Positions 39,701 through 48,536 of a stretch of 64,000 bases of DNA are shown in pieces (position 1 is the stretch's first letter; every line of letters starts with the position of its first letter). The position numbers and the translations under genes are program-made. The notes beneath the pieces are model-generated. The model made no database searches, had not been told where the DNA came from, and was given only the letters and a program-made list of their open reading frames with translations. The stretch is taken from assembly GCF_000002875.2 (NCBI RefSeq), contig NC_009413.2, positions 1,121,823-1,185,822 of the forward strand. The letters run 5' to 3'. The stretch is from Leishmania infantum JPCM5 (Eukaryota > Euglenozoa > Kinetoplastea > Trypanosomatida > Trypanosomatidae).

Positions 39701-40044
39701 GGAGAGTAGCGGATGTGGAGACTATGACGGCGGCGTTGGAGGAGAGAGAGACGATTGCGTCTCGCCTCTCTGAGCAGCTGGCTTCTATCGCCGATAAAAT
39801 AAATCGGCGCCGTCAAGTCTTGCGCTATCGCGAGGCGCGCGTCCGAGAATTGGAAGCGGCGTTCCGTGGTGAGCGGGGAGCTGACTTCTCATCATCTGAT
39901 TACATCACGGGGCCGATGTGTCGTGCGGTGGCTAAGCCACTTTCAACTGCTGCACCGTTGGAGCGCATGTCACCATCTTCTGTGCAGGTGGTAAAGCTGG
40001 AGAGTGCACTGGAGAAGCTCACCTCTGCACTGCGGTACATGTGA
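36799..40044 (+). CDS. PDEC: FYVE-like/coiled-coil cyclic nucleotide phosphodiesterase
   Basis: 1,081 aa from the ATG at 36799; the frame upstream begins at a GTG in spacer sequence. Residues about 10-72 form a FYVE-like double zinc finger (CAAC, NCPCCGRLFCSSC, CLDC). A long coiled coil follows (about 100-460). The class I phosphodiesterase domain (about 570-870) keeps the metal and substrate residues: NQYHNRVHAADVL, AAAVHDIRHPG, HAADIG and the glutamine in ERGQIFFMEMF. A second coiled coil closes the protein. This order matches the PDEC subfamily of kinetoplastids, which hydrolyses cAMP. The FYVE basic motif (RRHHCR) is replaced by SKENCP, so phosphoinositide binding may be lost. Association with membranes or the osmoregulatory contractile vacuole is known for T. 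cruzi PDEC and is only inferred here. Confidence 0.88.
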   Translation: MSLMPGYPVPRAQWVESAEGCAACNKRFTFFTSKENCPCCGRLFCSSCLSAQCALFPTAPPKAVCLDCFRKAQDWRLSQLEKQQQTSTQADVGAATAPLSPSMAVLESKLSALEEEFYRAKANARHLREENDSLIDLLAAKDTCIAELRDKLMNGVSAGAAAQSAEKLQAELQEAKDEKESMGRRLNEAEQRAAGAAQSSEAMRAQMQEHMQAKAEWESLEARLKSEARRAEHMLAQSLEEMSELRAAMKSTNAHSEEQIRQLTAQLQSTVEANAHLQRDYDRNAEALRTAEQTRIASDAHHDEELQRLREHLATATAALAQAQERYEREQRDTMKASDDAATAIAAEKQREIDTLSEQLALSSAAAQRLQGELDRAIKEATRLREEAALKAEAANTLTSELRTQLEAQGTAAQQEMPRQQEASVRLRADLAEKEHLVMKLRRACRHAGTTARAQLDDLRGKLVETKVAYEEGQRSWQAWLGELRAALEVVVQQGAVEVAATSAPSTGAGMNGRGTTKSRWAQPTIIEELQYPSVADVDVRAIEPVPGLELWEFDTVAEAQRGGEADVLLRVGHQIALDLHLFPDRASLHRWACLLATVQANYRANQYHNRVHAADVLQGVYALICSCPGLLAHMTTVEKRAVVFAAAVHDIRHPGRSEIFLKHTFDATYMHYNGLQVLEQMHTATAFHLLATPELDFTRGSMDDTEALEFHGLVAALIGCTFMGRHASLMEQWSRPLQDGKTYDVTVTADRQQVLSLLLHAADIGAQARGLAVALKWLGVVEEMRAQGDEEAARGLPLSPGSSRSASLERGQIFFMEMFVVPLFDLVHQMFPSIESPMRNLRTVHAHYCAALQETRAFPPPVQYRTATQPASNTAETSRAEALGTREAAVRKQEKAVEQSINRLREATAAVAGREKLLREREVALMRAETALKSQRLEKPSPTSSIGEEELLRAITAIMAREAEVQRRVADVETMTAALEERETIASRLSEQLASIADKINRRRQVLRYREARVRELEAAFRGERGADFSSSDYITGPMCRAVAKPLSTAAPLERMSPSSVQVVKLESALEKLTSALRYM

Positions 40045-40958
40045 GTAAGACGAAGCAGCCCTTTCTCCCGAGTCGAAAAGGACGACGTCGACAGCGGCGC
40101 TCACGCCCGAAATGGAATCACAGATGCCGGTGTGCACACAAGTGTGCAACGACTGTACAGGAGCGAGGAAGCGGAGATTGTCACCGATACTCACGCGAGG
40201 AGTGAGACGAGTGCAATGAACCTTGATCAGATGGCTTATAGGTGTGATGCACACACTTCACGATGTACGCTTCTCACCATCACGACTCCGCTGCTGTGCA
40301 TTTGATGGAGGTCCCGTGAGGTCCAACAAGGACACGCAAGTGAGGAATCAGTCCTAAAGGGGCACTGCGACGCTCCCCCGGCCTCCTAGTCGTTCACCCT
40401 CTCAGCGAAGGTATTACAGAGATGGAGAGAGGCGAGAGGGTCTTGACGCTTGTTGCACCACCACCATCACCAGCCACCGATCCCCTGGCAGCAGCGAAGG
40501 CTGACACAGGCGGTGTCGAAGCGGGTTCAGACAACGGTGGGTGGGGTGGGTGGTGGCGGCGTTCTATGCTGAATCTCTGCTACTCTTACCATCACCCCCG
40601 GCACTTCTCCCCTTTCTCGATCTCTAACCTGTCTCCTGCCGACGCCGCGGCATCCCTGCGACACGTGGTCGTCTTTTCGTTCGCGGCTCTCTCCGGATTT
40701 TCACACACCATCCTCTCCACCGCGTGTTTGCTCTCGGGTGTGTTGTCCTGCGTATCGCTTTGCCAATTAGCATCACGGCTCGCCCTCGCTTTCAAGCGCT
40801 CTTCCTCTCTCGTTCTTCGCCTTCCTCTCTCACTCGCACAAACAGCGGCGTGGCGACCATACAGCCTGTTCTCGCGCTTGAGCTCACCGCTGCTGTGCTT
40901 TCTGCTCTCGTTTTGTGTGTCGCGTTCTCCCGTATTCCAGCAGGGCCTCCCTCCCTCA
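40045..40958 (+). other. Intergenic region
   Basis: No gene seen. An ATG-initiated frame from 40422 runs through it into the next CDS, but its residues are translations of a pyrimidine tract. The likely splice acceptor is CCAG at 40939-40940 or CAG at 40942-40943. Confidence 0.6.
40889..40943 (+). promoter_or_regulatory. Trans-splice acceptor
   Basis: T/C-rich run ending in GTATTCCAGCAG, 16-19 bases before the ATG at 40959. It decides the start against the upstream ATG at 40422. Confidence 0.55.
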
Positions 40959-41885
40959 ATGGACTCCACCGATCGGAAGGCCGACAAGGCACCTGTGGCG
41001 TCCTCGAAGATGGATGGTGCAGCCAAGGGCGCGAAGCCTGGCTCGTTCGCCCTCGGCGACGCCGTTCCCGGCTATGCAGGCGCTGAGGACGGCCCACTTG
41101 TGCAACAGCTTCCAATGCCGTCACATATAATGCCGTACTACGGGCAGTATCCTGCCATGTGCGCTCTCCCTCCCGGTGCCGCGCCGATGGGATTTCCCAT
41201 GCCGCCGCAAACCGGCGCCGGCTCACCGCAAATGTGGATGCCCGGCATGGTGCCACCCCCACCTGGCGCAAACCCGAACGCGACTCTCACGCCCCATCCC
41301 TACGTATCGCAGTATGGTGCCGGCGCGCAGCCTTTGATGTACATGCCATTATCATATAGCTACCCGCCGTGCATGGCAGCAACTGCGGTCACCCCTGCCC
41401 CGGCGATGGGAGCCTCCTTCAACGGGCAGCAGTCCGCGAAGCCGGCGCCGCAGGGAGCGACTCCCCCGTACACTGCCACAATGGCTGCACCTCCTCATCC
41501 GCATTCAAGCGCCGCCGAAACACCGATGCTCTCTTCACCTTTCATGGAAGCATCATCAGCGAACAGCACAGCACCGGCACTCCCAGTTGCGCCGGCGCCC
41601 GTGCCCGTGCCGAGCATGACTCCCCTCGAGTTCTCCGTGAGGCCACTGATGCCTAACACCAAGTTGCCACCTGGCGACTCGTTCTGTCCAGCAGGTGCGA
41701 CAGTACCGTCACAATACGCGACTGCGTCTGCTGCCTGCTTCTCTGATGCCGCTGCCGTTGATGCCTCGCTGTCGCCGCGACCGCATCCCAGCAACAGCGT
41801 GACGGACGACTTCCCGGCTATGTCGCAGCAGGGGGAGTCGCAGCCAATCATTGTGGCGGCTGCTGCTGGCCTAAGCGCATCCTAG
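40959..41885 (+). CDS. Pro/Met/Ala-rich low-complexity protein
   Basis: 308 aa from the ATG at 40959 (MDSTDRKADKAP). The sequence is rich in Pro, Met, Ala, Gln and Tyr, with segments such as MPSHIMPYYGQYP, PMGFPMPPQTG and QPLMYMPLSYSYPP, and no predicted fold, signal or membrane helix. Such composition is common in RNA-granule and RNA-binding cofactors, but there is no RRM, zinc finger or clear PAM2 motif. The ORF upstream to 40422 is open by chance and lies 5' of the splice acceptor, so it is excluded. Function unknown. Confidence 0.65.
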   Translation: MDSTDRKADKAPVASSKMDGAAKGAKPGSFALGDAVPGYAGAEDGPLVQQLPMPSHIMPYYGQYPAMCALPPGAAPMGFPMPPQTGAGSPQMWMPGMVPPPPGANPNATLTPHPYVSQYGAGAQPLMYMPLSYSYPPCMAATAVTPAPAMGASFNGQQSAKPAPQGATPPYTATMAAPPHPHSSAAETPMLSSPFMEASSANSTAPALPVAPAPVPVPSMTPLEFSVRPLMPNTKLPPGDSFCPAGATVPSQYATASAACFSDAAAVDASLSPRPHPSNSVTDDFPAMSQQGESQPIIVAAAAGLSAS

Positions 41886-42872
41886 CGCGTTCCGTTCCGC
41901 TTTGCTGCCGGACCGGCCCCATTCGCGGTGGCCACTGCTGCGCCCTGCCCGAAATGCCAACTGCAGGCTTTGCCAGGAAGCCGTGCGTGATGACCGGGGG
42001 CGTGTGCTGCTCTCGTTTGACCTGTTGGGCTCTTGCCTGTCGTCGGGTCTCAGCTTTGCCTGTTCTTGATTTGCGTCTGTCGGGCGCTGCTGGCATCGCT
42101 GCTACGAATGGATGATGCCCCGGCCGCGCCAGGGCAGCGCGGAGGAGACGGAAGGGAGGGGGGGGGAGTGAACAGCGCGAGCATGGTGGAGGATGGACGC
42201 CTTTTTTCTTTGTCCGATGTGAGAGTGGGCGCGCCGCCTGCACGTCTGCCTTCTTTTTTGTTGCGGCGTTGCCTTTGCTTCATCGCAGCGCCTGTGTGAT
42301 TGTTGCTGGCTGTGCTTCAAGGCACACGCACGCACATGCGTTCGTGTGCACGTGCTTGTGCACGCCTGTGCGCACGTGTGAACCTTCTTGGGTATGAGCG
42401 CTTTTACGTCTACGAAGAGGCGCTGCTTGAGCTGAGCATTGCTTTATTTGGTTTCGGGCCCGCTGTCCGCCTCTGAGATACGGGAGACGGCCTAAAAGAG
42501 TGCGAGCCCAAGCCCTCGCTCCGCGTGTGTGCAAAGTCAAGAAACCGATCGTCGTTGGCAGCAGCGCTATGCGTGCTCTCCGTTTCTGCGAGCAAGGCTT
42601 TTGCGGTGAGTGTGCGAGCGCCGCTCAATGAGCAGCGAACGGTGTCCTATGTATACATGCAAACATCATGTAGCTATCTCTGTCGAGTACCGTGTGCCGA
42701 TCTGCACATGAGCCACCGCAGCGCTACCCCCGTTGCGTATCGCTTTCTCCAGGCTGTCCTTTGCGTTCTCGCTTCCCTCTTTGCTCAATTTCCGCGTCGC
42801 GCATCCTTCCTTTCTCCTCTGCGCGTCTCCGCCTTTCTCCGCAACCCTCTCACCGACATCTCAGGAATAGGC
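41886..42872 (+). other. Intergenic region
   Basis: No gene seen. It has a G-run near 42160-42168, CA/CG-rich alternating sequence near 42321-42377, and a pyrimidine tract at about 42735-42862 before the next gene. Confidence 0.6.
42735..42864 (+). promoter_or_regulatory. Trans-splice acceptor
   Basis: Long C/T tract ending in ACATCTCAG, AG at 42863-42864, nine bases before the ATG at 42873. It argues against the upstream ATG at 42708. Confidence 0.6.
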
Positions 42873-45851
42873 ATGTGGTTCTCGAAGGCCCGGCGAGCTT
42901 TTTGCCTTTCGGTGTGCCGGCGGTCTTCAGCGTTCCTCGAACTCTACGGCCGTGCGCGTTCGACAGCAGTGGCTGAGGCGCCGTCGGCACCGCAACCATC
43001 GTGCAGCACTGCGCCTGCGGATGGGGAGTGGGAAAGGTGCCAGGCGCTGCTGCAGCGCTTTCAGTCACACGTGTACATCTACCCAGGCCACGTGCCAGTG
43101 CAGCTATGCAGAGAGACGCTAACGGGCATCGAACAGGTGCTCGCGTCATCGCCGGCGCGCTGCTCCGCCGCGGCCCGCAGGCTCTGGAGGGACGCGCTCG
43201 CTCTGCATTCGCACTTGCCGAAGCATGACATTAGGGCAGCGGCCGACGCGGCGAGCGTGCTGCTGTTTTCCGACCAAGCCCAGCTTGGCTGCCGTGTGTG
43301 CTCGCAGGCTGCTAGCCATCCCCAGTTCCTTCAAGCACTCCGCAGCGAGGCGGAGCTTACGGGCTGCCTGCGTCTTCTCAGCGTGCATTCCATGTGCGCG
43401 TGCGACTCACGTGCGGCTTTCTCCGCTCACTGGGCGGCCGTCCTCGCTGACTCCCTGGACGAGGCGAAGCATGTCATCGCCGCGGCGGATAAGTCCAGGC
43501 GGGCACCCATGGCACACGCAATGGAGGTGCTGGCGTGGTCGCTAGACTGGCTGCATCACGACAGTGGCACGTCAGACAGAGAGGCACTCAAGGCCCTGAA
43601 AACGAAGCTTCCTCGGTGGCTTCCGTTTCTCTTTGACGAGTTTGACGCCGCCGCCGCGAAGCCGTCGTCGCAGTCTCTGGCGCTTTTGCCGCCGCGTTGG
43701 CTGCTCACGATGGCCACGCACGCGGAGAGCGACAGCGACGCTGCAACTCTGGAAAGGCTGCTGCGCCACGCGTTGGGCAGAGAGGAGCAGTACCATGGCT
43801 ACGCCGTGTTTCAGCTCTCCTCTCGCGTCGCCAGTCTCCTCGTGCGCCGCTTCCCCCACCACCCGAGCGCCGCTCATGCGGTCGCTGCGCTTGGCACCGC
43901 CTTGCAGTGCTCGTCACTGATCCCGTACGGTACAACGCAAGAGGGCTTTGACAAGGCCCTTGGAGTGCTTACCCGCATGTCTGGGGCGCAGCCTTATTTT
44001 GCCATGCAGGAGCTGCTGCGCAGCCACTCGGCAGAGATGGCGGCAAAAATACAAGAACAGCACGGCGACCGACTCACTGGAAACGCTGACCTCAACTGGA
44101 GCACGGCCCTCACCTTTACAATGCGGCAGGTGGAGGCGGCCGACCCTCACTGGCGCGTGTATCTCCCAGAGACGCTGCGGCTTCTCAGCGATGCTGGCAA
44201 GTCGAAGCAGTTTTGGAGTCTCCTGCAAGAATACAACGCAGCGGACGCAAGCGCCAACATCTCCGTGGCGGCGTCGCTGAGCCGCGCGATGCAGCTTAGT
44301 GGGAGATGGTGGCACGCGGTGGAGGTGTTGGACTTGCTCGCCGGCGCGCTACCTCCCCGGGACACCACTGAGGAGCAGTTGATGACGACTGCGTGCGCCG
44401 AGACACTGCGGGTGCTGTTGCAGGCGAAACGGTGGAAAGAAGCGCTGCGTGTGTTCCTGCTGGTGGGCGATGCTCTTCCGCCGACGGAATCCGCCGTCGT
44501 CTCCAGGTTGCTCACGTCGATGTCGATGTCGGCCCCTTGGAGAGCGGCGCTGGCTGCAGCGGCAGAGAAGGGACTGGCTTCCGACACCACTCGGATCATT
44601 CTGCGCTGCTTGCATGCCGGCGCATCGGCAGCCTTCCTGTCACACTATCACCAACAGAAGATGGCTGCGCCCATCTTTGCTCAACACGGTCGGTGGGATC
44701 TTGCGCGCACCCTTGTTGAGCAGCGTCCCAGCGACGTGTCACTGTGGCGTGCCCTTGTGCAGGCAATGGAGCACTGCGCAGACGCTGTGGATGAGCCGAC
44801 GGCTGCCACCGTTTTCCGTGTGCCGCTTCCGCAAGGCCATTGGGATGACATGCCGTTTGTGAACGCGTTCGCGCGTCTCTGTGTGCAGCGAGGCTGGCTG
44901 TCCCTCCTTTCGTCGCACCTGTCCTGCCTTCTTGCACCACGAGTCTCCCCTGCCTCGCCGGTGTCGGGCCTTCGAGTGGAGTACGAACACCTCCTTCGCT
45001 TTCTCCAGTCGAATCGCTTGCCCCCAGCCCAGTTTGCCTTTACCAACTCGTACGTTGTCCACCAGTTCATGTCGTGTGTGACGAGCCGACGCGTGTCTGT
45101 GGTGGCGAAACTACCGGCGGCGTCTGCGAGCACTAAGCGGCAAGCCTCCACCCATCTGCGCGTCCCTTACGAGAACCTGAGTGCGCCGCGCCTAGAGGGC
45201 GACGGTACTGCAACCGTGCGGGCGACATCCGCTCGCGCTACCACGTGCCTCAAGGAGCACTGCGTTTTCAGCAGTGCTAGCGGCCTTATAGTCGGTTACA
45301 AAGTCCCTGCATCCGCTCTCTTTGCGTCTGCGAGTGGGCTCCTGAAGGTTCTGGGCAACAGCGGAGTGTACTGTCTCGCGTATCACATGTCAGTCGCGAG
45401 CAGTGGCCTTTTTCTGCTCTATCCGGCCTCTGCCAGTCTAACGTGGTACTCCGTGAAGCTGCGCGTGCGCCTCTGCGTGGCAGTGGTGCCAGCAGCGCCA
45501 TACGTGCCGCTGCTAGCAACATCGTTCTTCGACCGCTATGCGATGAGGTGGCGCAGCGGTGAGGGCGATCGCCACGAGGTGGAGGCTCTCTTGGTTGCTG
45601 CGAGTGGGCAAGAGGTGCCGCGCGCGTGGCGGTCTCTCAAGATGGATCTGAACGCGGAGGGCTGGGGACCGGTCGAACCCGAGGCAGGTGCCGGGGACAT
45701 GTATCACATCCTGGAGCTCCAGGTCTCACGCCGCGCGCCGACCAATGAGGGCGATGCGATACCAGCAGACGTGGAGGTGTTCGCGTGTCGCGAGCGTTCA
45801 CTGAAACCCCTGGGCGCGGACGCTAGCGAGGCGGCGGAGTGGGGTTTGTGA
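42873..45851 (+). CDS. Large helical-repeat protein, possibly mitochondrial (PPR/TPR-like)
   Basis: 992 aa from the ATG at 42873. The N-terminus (MWFSKARRAFCLSVCRRSSAF) is basic and lacks acidic residues, as in a mitochondrial targeting peptide. The body is made of paired helices, for example PETLRLLSDAGKSKQFWSLLQEY, SRAMQLSGRWWHAVEVLDLL, TLRVLLQAKRWKEALRVFLLV and FAQHGRWDLARTLVEQRP, with the W/A/L pattern of PPR or TPR units. The last 250 residues are different, with more beta character. Many kinetoplastid mitochondrial RNA-processing and ribosome proteins look like this. No catalytic motif is visible; organellar location and PPR identity are inferences. Confidence 0.7.
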   Translation: MWFSKARRAFCLSVCRRSSAFLELYGRARSTAVAEAPSAPQPSCSTAPADGEWERCQALLQRFQSHVYIYPGHVPVQLCRETLTGIEQVLASSPARCSAAARRLWRDALALHSHLPKHDIRAAADAASVLLFSDQAQLGCRVCSQAASHPQFLQALRSEAELTGCLRLLSVHSMCACDSRAAFSAHWAAVLADSLDEAKHVIAAADKSRRAPMAHAMEVLAWSLDWLHHDSGTSDREALKALKTKLPRWLPFLFDEFDAAAAKPSSQSLALLPPRWLLTMATHAESDSDAATLERLLRHALGREEQYHGYAVFQLSSRVASLLVRRFPHHPSAAHAVAALGTALQCSSLIPYGTTQEGFDKALGVLTRMSGAQPYFAMQELLRSHSAEMAAKIQEQHGDRLTGNADLNWSTALTFTMRQVEAADPHWRVYLPETLRLLSDAGKSKQFWSLLQEYNAADASANISVAASLSRAMQLSGRWWHAVEVLDLLAGALPPRDTTEEQLMTTACAETLRVLLQAKRWKEALRVFLLVGDALPPTESAVVSRLLTSMSMSAPWRAALAAAAEKGLASDTTRIILRCLHAGASAAFLSHYHQQKMAAPIFAQHGRWDLARTLVEQRPSDVSLWRALVQAMEHCADAVDEPTAATVFRVPLPQGHWDDMPFVNAFARLCVQRGWLSLLSSHLSCLLAPRVSPASPVSGLRVEYEHLLRFLQSNRLPPAQFAFTNSYVVHQFMSCVTSRRVSVVAKLPAASASTKRQASTHLRVPYENLSAPRLEGDGTATVRATSARATTCLKEHCVFSSASGLIVGYKVPASALFASASGLLKVLGNSGVYCLAYHMSVASSGLFLLYPASASLTWYSVKLRVRLCVAVVPAAPYVPLLATSFFDRYAMRWRSGEGDRHEVEALLVAASGQEVPRAWRSLKMDLNAEGWGPVEPEAGAGDMYHILELQVSRRAPTNEGDAIPADVEVFACRERSLKPLGADASEAAEWGL

Positions 45852-46579
45852 AGCATAAACGTTCGCCGGCCTCGGCAGCGAACGTTTTGCGTGCGTATTC
45901 CTGTATCTTCGCTTGCGCACGCACCCGCGCGCATCTTGATCTCTGTACATGTGCGTGCGACAGAGCCGTTGTTGTTCGTCACAGTTCACACCTGCCGTAA
46001 TCCAGCATTGCATTGTCACCTCCTCAGCCACCGCGTTAGCGATAGGACCGCAAGAGAAAACTTTCTCCACGTGAGGGGAGACTTCTTCTTGGGTGATCTC
46101 GATTCCGTGCGGATAACTCTGGGGGGGGGGTGAGTGAGAGACGTAAAGTGAGGTCTTGCCGCACCCCACTCGAATGCTGTCTGTGGGATGCACGAATCAG
46201 AAGGCCGCACCTTGGCGCCTGCTGAGCACCTCTTTCTGCTACGCTGGCTGCCGCTGCGGTCTCCTGCGTTCCTCACGTGCGCGGTTGCCGGTCATGGCCC
46301 AACTACGCGCTCTCTGTTCCTGCTTTACTGCGCTCTCTCATACGCCTCGCCATCTCTCTCGTACGGCCCCCTTCAATTCCTGGGCCGCCCTCCACGCGTC
46401 CTGTCTCGTCGAATGCCGCCACGGCTGTCCTCAGAGGCCAAAGCGCCGCTGCTGCTCGCTTTTCTCCTCACGCAGGGCCGCTCTCGGTTTCTTTTGCTAG
46501 CACCGCTCGCGTGTCTCCTCCACGCTCAGTTTTGTCGACCCTTTTTTTACTGCCACCCCTCTCCCCTGGCAGAGTCTTC
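45852..46579 (+). other. Intergenic region
   Basis: No gene seen. A run of nine to ten G at about 46121-46130 and a pyrimidine tract from about 46530 to 46570. Confidence 0.6.
46536..46572 (+). promoter_or_regulatory. Trans-splice acceptor of beta-helix gene
   Basis: T run followed by C/T tract and TGGCAG, AG at 46571-46572, seven bases before the ATG at 46580. Confidence 0.6.
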
Positions 46580-47416
46580 ATGCCCTCGCAGACCATCGTC
46601 GTCGGGCCCCAGGCGGATGCTCACGCCACCACATTGGCGGCCGCACTGGAGCACGCGGCGCCAGGTGACACGATTGTGGCCTGTGCCGGCGTCTTTGAGG
46701 AGACGGTTCATCTTCCTTTCAACGTCACTATTACGGCAGCGCCGGTACCGGAGGATTCGGATGACACCGATGCCGCGCATGCTACCATCATCGGCACTGT
46801 GATCATCTCTGCGAACGTAACGCTAGATGGACTAGAGGTGCGTGGGATGACGGATGTACGCAAAGGGCATGCCATTCTCGAAAAGTGCGATGTCCATCAC
46901 GGCTCTGATGGTGTACGCGTCCATCCGGGTGCCACTGCCACCGTGCGCAACTGCCGTGTGCACCACTGCATCGCTGGCGGTGACGGCGTGTACTTCATGG
47001 CCGGCTCGTTCGGAGAGGTGGCACAGACGGACATTTTCGAGTGCCGAGTGAATGCACTTCACATCCAGAGCAGCGAGGCCGTGCTGCGCGAGAACCGCAT
47101 CCGCGACTGCACGTTCGGCGTCTACTACGAAAGGAAAGCGTCCGGGCTGTGTGAGCAGAACACCATTGAGCACGTCCGCAAGTTCGGCCTCTACGTCACG
47201 GACGGCAGCGACCCGGTCATCCGCGACAACACCGTGCGCTGGTGTGGGATATTATGCTTCTTCGCGTCGAAGGGCGGCCGCGGCACATGCAGCGGGAACA
47301 CGTTTGAAGGTTCCCTTCACGTGCTCGCCGACTGCGTTGTGCACCTGGCGGAGAACCATGTCAGTGGTACAGCAGACATTGACGTGGCCGCGTCGTCGGT
47401 CAAGGTTGCAGGGTGA
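46580..47416 (+). CDS. Right-handed parallel beta-helix protein
   Basis: 278 aa from the ATG at 46580 (MPSQTIVVGPQ); the open frame extends 101 codons upstream through a pyrimidine tract. The N-terminus (TLAAALEHAAPGDTIVACAGVFEETV) is the usual start of a pectate-lyase-like fold. It is followed by coils of about 22-24 residues with PbH1 patterns: GHAILEKCDVHHGSDGVRVHPGA, ATVRNCRVHHCIAGGDGVYF, ALHIQSSEAVLRENRIRDC and FGLYVTDGSDPVIRDNTVRWCG. This matches NosD/FBXO11-like beta-helix repeats. There is no signal peptide, so a cytosolic role is likely. No lyase active-site set is evident. It may be a protein-interaction scaffold. Confidence 0.82.
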   Translation: MPSQTIVVGPQADAHATTLAAALEHAAPGDTIVACAGVFEETVHLPFNVTITAAPVPEDSDDTDAAHATIIGTVIISANVTLDGLEVRGMTDVRKGHAILEKCDVHHGSDGVRVHPGATATVRNCRVHHCIAGGDGVYFMAGSFGEVAQTDIFECRVNALHIQSSEAVLRENRIRDCTFGVYYERKASGLCEQNTIEHVRKFGLYVTDGSDPVIRDNTVRWCGILCFFASKGGRGTCSGNTFEGSLHVLADCVVHLAENHVSGTADIDVAASSVKVAG

Positions 47417-48536
47417 GGCTCTCATGGTAGACCGACTATTCCCATGCACTGGTCGTCTTATGTACATTATCCGGGTAAGCTACGCCCTGCGGGCCTGCTC
47501 TACTGTTGTAGTCGGTGTTTGCTTTCTTCGATTGGCTCACTAATGTTCCTCAAACTCTCATATGGAGGTCCTACCGCTTCTCCCTGGTCTTCCTGCGTGC
47601 GTGAGACGCGCCTCCTCTTTTGGGGTAGTCTCGGCTGCGCCCACCTTGCATAATCTTCTCCACCCTTGGCGGCTCCTCGAGCACTTTGGCAGTGGTGGCA
47701 CAAGAATATGTGCTAGTGGGCTCGGTGGGCGTTGATGGCTATGTCGTAATAGGCGTGCGCATGTGTGGCTGCATCTCTCTCCCTTGTTAGGCGCTGATAG
47801 AGCAAGCCGCAGCACCCTGCTCCTCCTCTCACTCAGACCTCACGGCAACAGCTGCTGCTGCTCCTGCGGCGGCATACGACTTTTCCCACCTTTTCCCTCT
47901 TTTCTTCCATGGGGTCATCCTCGGTGCCTTGCGTTCCCACGTTTTTGCGCCCTCTCCGTCTCTTTCTGTGTGTGTGTGTGTCCAGGGTCGCAGCAAGTAG
48001 CACGGCCCCTTTCTGTGTGCCTTACTCCTCTTCTACATAGTCGTGAGCACGCGCAAAAGGCCTCCACATACGGGTGTGCGCGCACGCACGTACGCATGCA
48101 CGCGCAAGTTGATCCGTGTCACCCCCCTCCCCCCTGTTGTCCTTCTTCACCTCTCCGCCCCATTTGACCTCGTACACACGCCTGCGTAATGTGTCTCCCG
48201 GCAGTCGTAGCCGACACATACCCATACGCCTATTTCTTGTCTTTTTTTTTCGGTGTACGCGCATCGAGTCAATCGACCACGGACCAGTCAACAAGGATAC
48301 GCATACGCATCTGAGGGGTAACGGGAGAGAACACTGTGAGGAGCCTGTCGGCTTTGTTGTTGCCCTTCTCCCCCTTCACACCTCTGATCCCTTGACTGGC
48401 AGCGAGACTTCTCTCAGAAGTCTGCCGCGTTACGACCTCCAAGGCGTAGGCGAGAGAGAGAAAGCATACAGCCCAACAGCAGGCACGCTGTCTAGTGTAT
48501 GCCGGCCGTCGACACGGCTGTCCTCTGCTGCGGTTG
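47417..48536 (+). other. Intergenic region
   Basis: No gene seen. Contains GT/CT-rich sequence, a (GT)n near 47968-47981 and pyrimidine tracts near 47880-47950 and 48120-48160. Confidence 0.6.

Noticed and set aside
40422..40958. Upstream ATG extending the Pro/Met-rich protein by 179 codons
   Set aside because: The added residues translate a pyrimidine-rich splice region ending in a good acceptor.
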